DNA from: Ascochyta rabiei
Taxonomy: Eukaryota; Ascomycota; Dothideomycetes; Pleosporales; Didymellaceae
DNA length: 64,000 bases
Assembly: GCF_004011695.2 (NCBI RefSeq)
Contig: NC_082409.1
Coordinates: forward strand, 2,108,001 to 2,172,000
Direction of reading: 5' to 3'
The translations under genes were made by a program, and so were the position numbers. Shown here in pieces: positions 12,525 through 21,583 of this stretch. Position 1 is the first letter of the stretch. The number at the start of each line of letters is the position of its first letter. Below the pieces are notes generated by a model. The model saw only the letters and a list, made by a program, of their open reading frames with translations. It ran no database searches and was not told the DNA's origin.

Positions 12525-14279
12525 ATGGCACCTCACAGAGAAAATGAGTCGGGCGTGCCCACCTACTGGGGCAAGTCCGGTAGGATGTTGCAAGTCCTCA
12601 TCACCATCGTTGCCACCACAGACTTTCTGTTAGCCTCACTCATACTAGCTTCCCGTTCTTCATGTTCTAACAATGTTGTAGTCTTTTCGGCTATGACCAA
12701 GGTGTCATGTCTGGTATCGTCTCCGCCCCCGCATTCGTCGCAGCTTTTCCCCAGGTTGAGGGTGATCCCACCTACGAGGGTTTCGTCGTCGCCATCTACG
12801 CTGTCGGTTGCTTCCTCGGTGCCTGCTTCATCTTTGCGTTCGGAGATAGGCTTGGTCGTCGCAACTCCATCTTCCTCGGTGCCTCGGTCATGATTATCGG
12901 TGTTATCATTCAAATCGCATCCGTTCCTCCCAACGGAGGCGCAACTGCGCAGTTAATCATCGGACGATGTATCACCGGAATCGGTAACGGTATCAACACT
13001 TCGACCATTCCCACCTATCAGGCAGAGTGCTGCCGTGCAAAGAACCGTGGAAAGGTCATTTGCATTGAAGGTGGTAACGTCGCCATTGGCACGTTGATCG
13101 CTTACTGGATTGATTACGGATGTCTATACGGGCCTGACGACTTCACCTGGCGATTCCCCATTGCTTTCCAAGTCGTCTTCGCTGTTATTGTCCTCATCAT
13201 GATGACCCAGCTACCTGAGTCGCCCAGGTGGCTTCTTACCCACCATCGCGAGGAAGAAGCTACTACTGTCATGGCTGCTTTGAACGGTCTTCCCCGCGAA
13301 AACCCCGAGGTTCTCGTTCAGATGGGCATCATCAAGGACGCCATCCGCCTGTCTGGTGGCGGCGGCAAGACCAAGTTCTCGGCTGTCCTTACCAACGGCA
13401 AGTCTCAGCATCTCCGCCGTATGCTTCTGGGTGCTTCCTCCCAGATGATGCAGCAGCTTTCTGGTTGCAACGCTGTCATCTACTACTTCCCAATCCTGTT
13501 CCAGAACGCTCTCGGCACTACTCACAACTTGGCTCTGCTCCTTGGTGGTATCAACATGGTTGTTTACTCCATCTTCGCTACCACATCATGGTTCCTCGTT
13601 GAGCGTGTCGGTCGTCGTAAGCTCTTCTTGATCGGCACGGTTGGACAGTGTCTGTCCATGATCCTCGTCTTCGGTTGCCTGATGCCCGGTACTTCCTCCG
13701 CTGCCAAGGGTGCCGCTGTTGGTCTCTTCACCTACATTGCCTTCTTCGGCGCTACCTGGCTGCCTCTGCCTTGGTTGTACCCCGCTGAGATCAACCCTAT
13801 CAAGACTCGTGCGAAGGCCAACGCCACCTCCACCATTTCCAACTGGCTCTGGAACTTTGTAAGTGTACCTTGTTTTTTATCATCTACACTTTTGCTAACA
13901 GGTGCAGTTCATTGTCATGATCACACCAGTTCTGATCTCCAGCATCAGTGCCTACACCTACCTATTCTTTGCTATTCTCAACGCCATGTTCTTTCCCGTC
14001 ATCTACTTCTTGTACCCAGAGACCTCTGGTCGCTCCCTCGAGGAGATCGACCTCATCTTCGCCAAGGGTTACCTAGAGAACAAGAGCTACGTTTTGGCTG
14101 CGAAGGAGCTTCCCACCATGGACGAATCGGAAATCTCCCGCTACAACCGCGAGTATGGCATGGACGAGTCCGACGAGGAGAGTGGCTCCGGCGGCGACTA
14201 CAACGAAAAGAAGAGCAGTGAGAAGCAGAATGGCAGGCAGGAGGAGATGCTTCCCGGTAATGCCAGGCTTCCTCAGTAA
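12525..14279 (+). CDS. MFS sugar transporter (hexose/pentose type)
   Basis: A plasma-membrane proton-coupled or facilitative sugar carrier of the fungal sugar porter family, with twelve predicted membrane spans. Exons are 12525-12628, 12682-13858 and 13908-14279, 550 aa. The first splice creates LLFGYDQGVMSG, the usual helix-1 motif. Other signatures are GDRLGRRNSIF between helices 2 and 3, PESPRWL before the central loop, QQLSGCNAVIYYFP in helix 7, ERVGRRKLF, PAEINPIKTRAKANA and the cytosolic PETSGRSLEEID. The acidic C-terminal tail (DESDEESGSGG, then KKSSEK) is a likely site for regulation of turnover. Substrate cannot be told from sequence. L-rhamnose is an attractive guess because a rhamnonate dehydratase and candidate regulator lie 5-9 kb away, but many fungal hexose carriers look alike. 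Confidence 0.94.
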
Positions 14280-14875
14280 ATCATTGCTTGAATTTTGAGC
14301 GCTGGTTGTAACGATTACGAACAAGTGCACCGTGTGCGCTACAGCGTCGGCTTGCCGACGAATGGCTAGGAATATGTGATGGAAAGATACCCGACGCCTT
14401 GCCGTCATATGGATGTTGCCTCTCCAGTAATGAGCCTGGAGGAGGTAGAGATTCTAGTCAGATTTTTGTTTGTCTTCTTTGATATTATAAGAACAGTCGA
14501 TAGACCGCCCTATACCCATAGTCAATACGTACTGTTTTTATCGAAGCTGATTCTGCCTCCGGTGTGACAAGTGTTTGTCAATTCTGATAATACTTATTAA
14601 ATGTCTTCTCCACTGAACGCTGTATATTCACATTCCGACCTTCTCGCAACATTCCACCCGCACGCATGTGTGAAATGACCTTTGTTACTAGTAGCAAATC
14701 GCGTGATAAAGCAGGATGCTTGGCGTCGAGGGTGGCAATCATGTCACGTGGTAGTGTGACTAAGCAGCCTCGGAACTTCCGGACGATGCCACTTGTCGCG
14801 CGCATTCATTGTTCACTTCCCTGGCCTTGGCCTAACGATGACCCGCACATAAACAATAACTTGGCGAGAGCAAGC
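14280..14875. other. Intergenic stretch between transporter and J-protein genes
   Basis: Roughly 600 bp with no supported gene. It should contain the transporter 3' UTR and the promoter of the gene starting at 14876. Confidence 0.5.
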
Positions 14876-16016
14876 ATGTCGTGGGACACTCTTGTGCCCT
14901 TTCTAGTCTGGCAGTTCCTGATCCCTCTGGTATGTCTGTTGTAACACGTATGGGCACAAAAGCTAAAACATGTAGGCTGCTGGCTGGGCGCAGAGCATTC
15001 TCTACAGCATTTTCATTCGAGCGGGTGACCCTAAACCGCAGCCAGGCTCCGCACGCTTTATCAAACACCGCCGACATATCCTCATCGCCATCTACGTTGC
15101 CTATTTCGCCTTCACTCTATATGAGGTCGACTTCAACCTCCAAAGATCAAGCAACGCGTACAATGACCTAGGCGTACCGATCAACATAAACGAGAGCGGG
15201 CTGAACTCGCACTTCAGGAAGCTCACTCTACGCTTCCACCCTGATAAGCTTGGTTCTGGTGTCGATAGGGACGCTGCAAATGCTTACTACATTCACTTGA
15301 AGCACGCACGCGACATCATTCTAGACCCCACGAAGCGCTTCGCACACGATCGTTTTGGTCCGGATATCTTCACACAGTGCCAGTCATGTTTGACAGTCAA
15401 GGATTACGTTGACAGCGCCTTGCTGAGTGCTTTGACAAACTACGGCGTCTTGTTCGTCTTTCTCATTGGTGCAAATGCCCTAGGCTTTCTCAAGGACGGC
15501 TCATACTGGCGATACCTTGGACTCCTCGCAGTAGCGACCTTCGAAGTACGCACCGCTATGCGACCAGATCATCCTGCGATCCTGGCTGAATACTTGAACC
15601 CGCTGGTGGCTTCCTTCAACCTGCGGCCCGCCTACCTCCCCTTTCAGGCCATTGCCATCGCCAAGAAGGCCTCCATATCAGCCGCTCAGTTTTTGGCCTT
15701 GCTGATGCCGTTATATCGTATGGACCCTGAACATCCCACACAGCCCACGGACGATACCGAAAACACACAGCACCAGCAGCTCGATCGTTTGAGCGCATTC
15801 GTGGCCGAGTCGAACAAGGATGCCTCGCGGTTGCTGGAGCTTGAGTCGACACCCTACAGGGAGAACGAGAAGGCGAAGAGCGAGCTACGGGAGGCGCTGA
15901 AGAAGTACATGGTGCAGAACGTGGTGCATCAGGAAAGAGAAGTTCGGAATGCTATCGGACAGAGCATGGCGAAACGAAGGAGTGGTGTGCCTCACGGTGC
16001 CCAAGGAACAAAGTAA
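14876..16016 (+). CDS. Membrane-anchored J-domain (DnaJ) protein, probably ER
   Basis: A J-protein co-chaperone that should stimulate an Hsp70 ATPase at a membrane. Exons are 14876-14929 and 14976-16016, 364 aa. The N-terminal 18 residues of exon 1 form a hydrophobic segment (VPFLVWQFLIPL) continuing into exon 2. A second hydrophobic stretch (ILIAIYVAYFAFTLY) is at about 53-67. The J domain follows, with the diagnostic HPD at residues 106-108 (LRFHPDKLG) and helix IV-like ARDIILDPTKRFAHDRFG. Two more membrane stretches occur near residues 150-185. The C-terminal 100 residues are charged and helical. The arrangement of spans around a J domain resembles fungal ER membrane J-proteins. The exact orthologue is not recognised. 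The start is the first ATG in the exon; the short first exon is supported by a good GT donor and in-frame joining. Confidence 0.85.
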
Positions 16017-16413
16017 GGCGAGTAAACACCATGTCAATACCGATTCCTTCCAGCAAGGGAGTGCATTTTTATCTGGGCCAAAATAATACCAAAGAAACAT
16101 TACAAAAGACCCTCACAGTGGCATTTTCAATTGCACCGCGAAAGGAAAACTCCTTGGGAAACTCGATCCCATCATCAATACCCATACCCAATACCGAGAT
16201 CTGGAGTCGTGATAACAGGCAATCAGCAGGACTTCTTGGAGGTCTGGAAAATACCATCTCAAGTGCAATCGACTTTTGAAAGAATGTTGAATAAGACAGA
16301 CAAGCCAACACATTACTCGACCGCTGTGCCGCCAAGCTACTTGACAAGCTGTCTCTGGGGAGCGTTTTACTGGTTCAGCACCTAGGAAACCCCCTTTCTC
16401 CATACAGAGACTG
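16017..16413. other. Short convergent intergenic stretch
   Basis: About 400 bp between two convergent genes, probably both 3' UTRs. Nothing else is seen. Confidence 0.5.
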
Positions 16414-17418
16414 TTAGTTCCGTAGAGGCATCCTCAATGCTTCGTCCTCTACTCGCGCAATCCTCTCGGCTGTAGCATCAGCGACCAAAAAGGACGCGGG
16501 GTATTCTCCGTACTGAATCACACCCAGAGAATATTGCTCTCTGAACAGCTGCTTCCGATAAGTCCAATATCGATCCACCGCCTGGTTTGTTTCTTCGACC
16601 ATTATTGCCTGCTCGAGTGCTTCTACCCGTCTTTGTTCCTCGAGTCTTTGCGCAAGTATGCTCAGCGTTTTTTCTTGCTGCTCCCAAACCCTCTGGATCC
16701 ACACGAAGTAGCCTGATCTTGCAGCAGCGAGAGTCACTGCAGGAATTCGCAGCGGTGTGGTGGGAACAGACGCCCGAGTCGGAGGTGCCGCGGCCGGTGA
16801 GTCCGAAGAGGAGGCTGGAGGAACTCGAGGCTCGGAAGTGCGACGACGTGTTGGGGGTGCAGTGCCAACAGGCCCGAAAGTCGGGTCGCTCAAGATTGGA
16901 AGAGGCCCTGCGTTCGAAGTGCAGTTCCACGGGAACGAACGTTTGCAGTCGACATCGTGAGAGTGTACGAGTGGCGTTTCCGGGACAAGGGCTGCTTCGG
17001 ACGAAGACCCCTCTTCGTATGTAACGTGTTCAGGCTCATCAAGACCGTATTCGCGAAGAAACGCTTCTTCCTCGCTAGTAAGGTCGTTGTCCGCCCAACC
17101 CAGGTCGTCGAGGAACTCGGCTTCCACTACGGTGAGGCCGTCTAGAGGATCGATATATCCAGTTGCCACAGGGGCTGTGTGATGCTCAGTGCCTTCCGAT
17201 GCAACACCATCGACAGGGCCGCTAGGTCCAGCTTCCACTGTCGTCGGGGACTTCTGATGTGGTGTGGCTACATCCGGAATGACGATGCGGTTGATTCGCT
17301 CTATCAGACTCTCGAGAGCCTTCAGATGTTCGGCTGCGTATGAGCGAAGCCCGTGAGGAATGTCTACGCTACGCGTAGCACCCTGGTCGTCCATATATAG
17401 GAAATTGCGCGGTGACAT
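16414..17418 (-). CDS. Hypothetical disordered protein
   Basis: Single-exon ORF of 334 aa with an ATG start and no family that I recognise. The first 45 residues are structured-looking (SYAAEHLKALESLIERINRI is helical). They are followed by an acidic patch (LDDLGWADNDLTSEEEAFL), then a Pro/Ser/Thr-rich linker. A C-terminal helical, glutamine/arginine-rich segment (QEKTLSILAQRLEEQRRVEA) is likely a coiled coil. No signal peptide or membrane segment is seen. The length, sustained frame and amino-acid composition argue for a real gene. The composition suggests a protein-interaction scaffold, but no function can be assigned. Confidence 0.7.
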   Translation of the reverse strand: MSPRNFLYMDDQGATRSVDIPHGLRSYAAEHLKALESLIERINRIVIPDVATPHQKSPTTVEAGPSGPVDGVASEGTEHHTAPVATGYIDPLDGLTVVEAEFLDDLGWADNDLTSEEEAFLREYGLDEPEHVTYEEGSSSEAALVPETPLVHSHDVDCKRSFPWNCTSNAGPLPILSDPTFGPVGTAPPTRRRTSEPRVPPASSSDSPAAAPPTRASVPTTPLRIPAVTLAAARSGYFVWIQRVWEQQEKTLSILAQRLEEQRRVEALEQAIMVEETNQAVDRYWTYRKQLFREQYSLGVIQYGEYPASFLVADATAERIARVEDEALRMPLRN

Positions 17419-17999
17419 GGTAGGGTATGTGCAGCCTTAAGAAGAGCGCGGGAGAGGTGTGTGCGAAGCAATTTAAGAATGTTTTATGTAGGCGCCTCAA
17501 ATATGAAGTCGGCCATGTCAAAGTCAAAGACTTTGTCGCGTGTGTCCCAATAAAGATTTTTTAGGGCCGTGGTAAAAGGCTTGTTTGATTCTCGATTGGT
17601 GCGTGGGTATTCGATTTGCGTCGTCTTGTGGTATCGAGTTGTAGTGAACCATGGGCGAGAACATCGTGAACTCCTAAAACGTCAACCAATGGAACAAGAG
17701 CATAACTCTGCACACTTTCGTATTACTCTTTCCTTAGGTGCTGCTAGAGGACGCCCTTAGAGTTTGCTTGATCAAATCAAACTCCATGATAATAGACCGC
17801 ATGAGCTTGATGAAATGGAAGATGTTTATATTCTAGACGGAGAAAAAAAAACAGGCGGGATCATAGTCGAGAGAATGTTGCAAAATGGTAATGATAGACG
17901 TACAATTAGAGACGAGAAAGTGGAAGCAGACAGCTACGAGGACGTAGAGTCAGGATGGCTTTGATTATTGGAGGTTAACTCTTCTTCAACGACTCGAGA
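17419..17999. other. Intergenic stretch with AT-rich patches
   Basis: About 580 bp. It contains TTTGATT/AATCAAA words near 17580 and 17770 like those clustered at 20.6-21.0 kb. A short ORF at 17764-17964 begins with TTG and has no recognised similarity, so it is not called as a gene. Confidence 0.4.
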
Positions 18000-19692
18000 C
18001 TAAACTTGTGTCATGGTGATGTCGTCCAACCAGAGCTTTGCTCCTGGGACACCGCGAAGACAATTAGTCCTGATAGAAAGAGTACCAGTCCCTGAGGCTG
18101 TCATGGATGCTGGAATCCTCCTCACATTCTGCGTGTACGCAGTTGTAAGAGAAAACCCGGTACCAACGAGTGAGCCGTATAAGATGTATGTGATGCAGCC
18201 CACAGCAGGAGAACTTGCCTTCCCCCAGACGGATACATCGTATGCTTGCCCTGGAACAACAGTGACGGTCTGGGACAATGCCGCGACCCATTGGGCATTG
18301 TTGGCTAAGGGTGTTGCCTGGAAACTGTAGGAGCCGCTGTGAGAATCGCCACTGAGTCTTCCGATGTTTCCAGCAAGAAAAGGAGCGCCCGAAACGGTCC
18401 ATGAGGTAGCGGAGTTTCCTGTCCCATCCTCAAATCCAGGATTTAGAAGGATCTGGGTGGGCGTGGGTGTGGCGGTAGAGGCGGGCGTGGGTGTGGCGGT
18501 AGAGGTGGACGTCGGCGTGGGAGTAGAGGTGGACGTCGGTGTGAGAGTAGAGGTGGGCGTCGGCGTGGGAGTAGGCGTCAAGGACACATCAGATGAAGAT
18601 GGGATAGCCGAAGTCATACTCGAAGTCGAGCTCAGGTCACCCACAGATATGCTCGAGGTCGTGCTAGAGGACGTGGTGGGTGATACAGTAGCAGACGAAC
18701 TCGAGGAGGTAAAGGACGCGACCTCGCTAGATGAGGAAGAGCTGGTGGACATGGCAGATGAAGCCGAGGAGATGGGGTCGCTTGTTGCAGGTGGAGATGA
18801 GGATGCAGATGGAGTCGAAGAAACGACATCGCTTGGTGTGGGGGTAGCGGTTGATGATGAAGCCATAATTGATGAAACAGGTGAAGGGGTCGCCACCACT
18901 CGGGTATCGATAGCGATGGCTGTAGCATGTCAGGAGAATTTCTGTGGAATAGCTCGTTAAACTCACCATCCACGTTGTCATTGTTGCTTACGCCATCGTT
19001 CTTGTCTTTGAGATAGCAATGGCCAGCGCCTTTGCCACCAACGTAACTGGCAGCCACGCATTGGCTGTTGTCAGCACAAGCTTGTGTACAAACTTGAAGG
19101 CTTGATGCTTCCATGTTGGTGAAGTCACCTCCATAGAAGTCGGTTCCACAAGAGAGAGCAAATGTGCGAGAGCCGGCACCCTGGATCGTGCAACCGTCGT
19201 TCTCAGGACAGGTGTATGTGGCAGGACAGGACATCGGTGTAGTCGGTACCACTGGGGCTGTCGTCTCGCGGGCCGTGACTGCTGCGCCGATTACGTTGTC
19301 ACTACACGTAAAGTCAGTAACTACTCTAGCTGCAGTCGATTCAGGGACCCTACTTCGCTTGAGCAGAGTTCAGTGTGCTCTTCATGTAGCAGTTCTGGCC
19401 AACATAGCTGACTGCAATGCAGTTGCTTACTGAAGCGCAAGCTTTCATACAACCAGCCAGTGTGGAGGTCTTTTTCTTTGTCAGAGGAATCGAAATATGG
19501 TTTTACATGAAAACCTACCTGCGCCAGTTGCAGGTCTCCGCCGTAAAAGTCAGTCGAGCAGCTAGCTTGCAGAGAAATGCTGCTGGACATATATGTGCAC
19601 TTGTCGTCTTGAGGACATGTTGGTGTAGTGGGGCAGACGATCGATGAAGCTCTCAATGCCAGTGCAGCAGCCTGAAAGAGTGTAGGAGCCAT
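18000..19692 (-). CDS. Secreted protein: two PAN/Apple-like Cys repeats, Ser/Thr-rich linker, carbohydrate-binding-like domain
   Basis: Four exons on the minus strand (19692-19519, 19469-19354, 19301-18967, 18919-18000) give 514 aa. The first 18 or so residues are a weak signal peptide (MAPTLFQAAALALRASS). Two related Cys-rich modules follow. Each contains a CPQDD/CPEND start, a C-x-TDFYGGD core and a C-x3-C...C-x5-SYVG tail, typical of fungal PAN/Apple-like proteins. Next comes a long Ser/Thr/Pro linker including PTPT and TST repeats, expected to be O-mannosylated. The C-terminal 150 residues start NPGFEDGTGNSATSW and contain GQAYDVSVWGKA, typical of CBM4/9-like jelly-roll domains. It is probably secreted or wall-associated, binding glycans or matrix. 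No catalytic domain is seen. The acceptor of exon 2 could lie 6 nt upstream, adding two lysines. Confidence 0.85.
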
Positions 19693-21583
19693 ATCAACAA
19701 CAGGACAAATGGTGTCTTGCGAATGTTGTAGTGACGAGAGAGAACGGCTTATCGACACGATCTGTACTGCGGGCTGATCAATTTAAGTATAGAACTCAAG
19801 CGAACTCGTAGAGACTGTCTTTTTCACTCTAGACAACTCTTGGAACGGCGAGGCGGAGATGGAGCTAGAGGGATAGCAACCATACCTTTCTAGCCTTTTT
19901 GGAATGTCTGGACCAAAACGTCCAAATCGCATACGAGGTAAGAAGCACACCGTCAATCGTCAGCTGCTCATTTTGACGCCTCGCGGGACAGGCGTCGATG
20001 GGGGCTTGTGCACTCTTTCGATATCTATTCTCGACCTTTTTAGTGTCCGTCCAATATACTTTAGCAAGTCTTCCCCTTCAATATTACGTATGATCTCGGT
20101 CTGCATTTGGTTGAAGACGTTGAAGTTGAGATTTGAGCCTGAACCGGCGTATTCAGTAAATCTGGTTTCAATGAGCCTCGTCTTTCAGAGAGCAAGGATT
20201 GTTGATGTTTGTTCTCTGTCGCTAGCCTGCTGTCCCGTACCAACGCAGGAGTCGCAGTGCCTAGTGGGCTGTCAGTGCACTGACGACTAATCAGACTAAG
20301 ATCTACAAAGCCATCACAAACTGTAAACCCTGAGGCTGTTAGCTTGTGCGGTCAGCCCGTGGACATGTCTGGTTAGCGGTACAAATGCGGAGGTGAGCTA
20401 CAGAGTGGCTTCCTGGGGCGTTAAGGGGCCAGTCTTGGGCGAGGCTGCTCTCACATGTGTTGAGAATTCTGGCACAACTCCTCTACAAGATTTAAAAAAC
20501 ACTTGTTCGCATTACTGGCTACGTCTCGAATCCACAGATGAGATGGGTTCGCAAAACACGCTGTTACCGATGAGCCGTCGCACACTACTAACCAGGCTTG
20601 TCAACAATCAAATGGATTCAATAATATTGTCTTGATTTTTGTTTGATTATCTCAAATCAAACAAATAAAACTGCAAGAGGCCTCAAAATCAAACAAAATC
20701 AATGATCTATTAGATATTGTTGTTTCCGTTTGATTTTGTTTAAATACCTAAGCGAGGGTGATAGAGGGGGTCATGTGGGGAATGGGGGGGGGGTGAAGGA
20801 TATGTTGGGTCACGTGATCTACAACACAGCCGACGCTACCCCTAACTGTCCCCGCCCTCCCCAGCCACCTGGTCTTTTTTCAATATTCAATCAATCAAAC
20901 AAACAAAATCAGGCAATTAGGGCTCAATCCCAATCAAACCAAAGCCCGTTGCTAAAAAGTGTCAAACAAATCAAATGGAGGCTTGAAACATTGTTTGTTT
21001 TGTTTGTTGATAAGCTTGCTACTAACCGAGCAGGCGATCATTTTTCTACGTTCCTTGGCTGCTTGCTGAACTTATTAATGGATGTGAGTATATGTTGGCG
21101 GATCTGCCGAACTCCAAAACACAAAGTGACTGGTGTTGGTTCCTTGTCTTTTTAGTGTGATTGGACCGCGGAAGTCAAAACAACTCAAAGTTCCTTGCAG
21201 CGAAGGTCCCGAGAGTGTACGTTGCATCAAAGTTTCGAGGCAAAGGTGTTACAAAATGCAAATACTAATCCAGGCGCCCAGCAGGTGGAATCGTAATTCA
21301 CTCCAGCTATATCAAAGGCAATGAGATTGGAGGATCAACGTGCACCTTGCACATGGAATCAAGTATCTATCGTCTGCCACAGATTGTCCGGTTGTGGTTG
21401 CGTGACATGGCCCCGCTCTTAATGAGACCATCAGACCATGAGTATCTTCATAGTCGGTGAAATGCTGGACAGCAGCTGTGAATTTTATTATCGAGACTAT
21501 CTGTCGTGATCAAGCGCCATGAACTGCACCCTCAAACCATGACATCTGTCCAGTCAATCTTATATATAAACAGGTTAAAGTGA
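19693..21583. other. Gene-free, partly A/T-rich stretch upstream of the Helitron
   Basis: About 1.9 kb without a supported gene. From 20.62 to 21.01 kb it is dominated by AATCAAACAAA and its reverse complement (annotated separately). A G-tract lies near 20780 and a CACGTG site near 20811. ORFs such as 20393-20635 have no recognised similarity. Confidence 0.45.
20625..21010. repeat. A/T-rich inverted-repeat cluster of AATCAAAC / GTTTGATT words
   Basis: TTTGTTTGATT at 20638-20648 is followed after 6 nt by its exact complement AATCAAACAAA at 20655-20665, a perfect 11-bp hairpin. A second pair is AAAATCAAAC at 20685-20694 with GTTTGATTTT at 20728-20737. More copies of the same words occur at 20885-21005 (AATCAAACAAACAAAATC, AATCAAACC, TCAAACAAATC and the reverse TTTGTTTTGTTTGTTGAT). 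The cluster looks like a degenerate terminal or internal repeat of a mobile element, of unknown class. Confidence 0.6.

Noticed and set aside
17764..17964. 66-codon charged ORF
   Set aside because: TTG start, no similarity recognised and no expression signal; too short to call.
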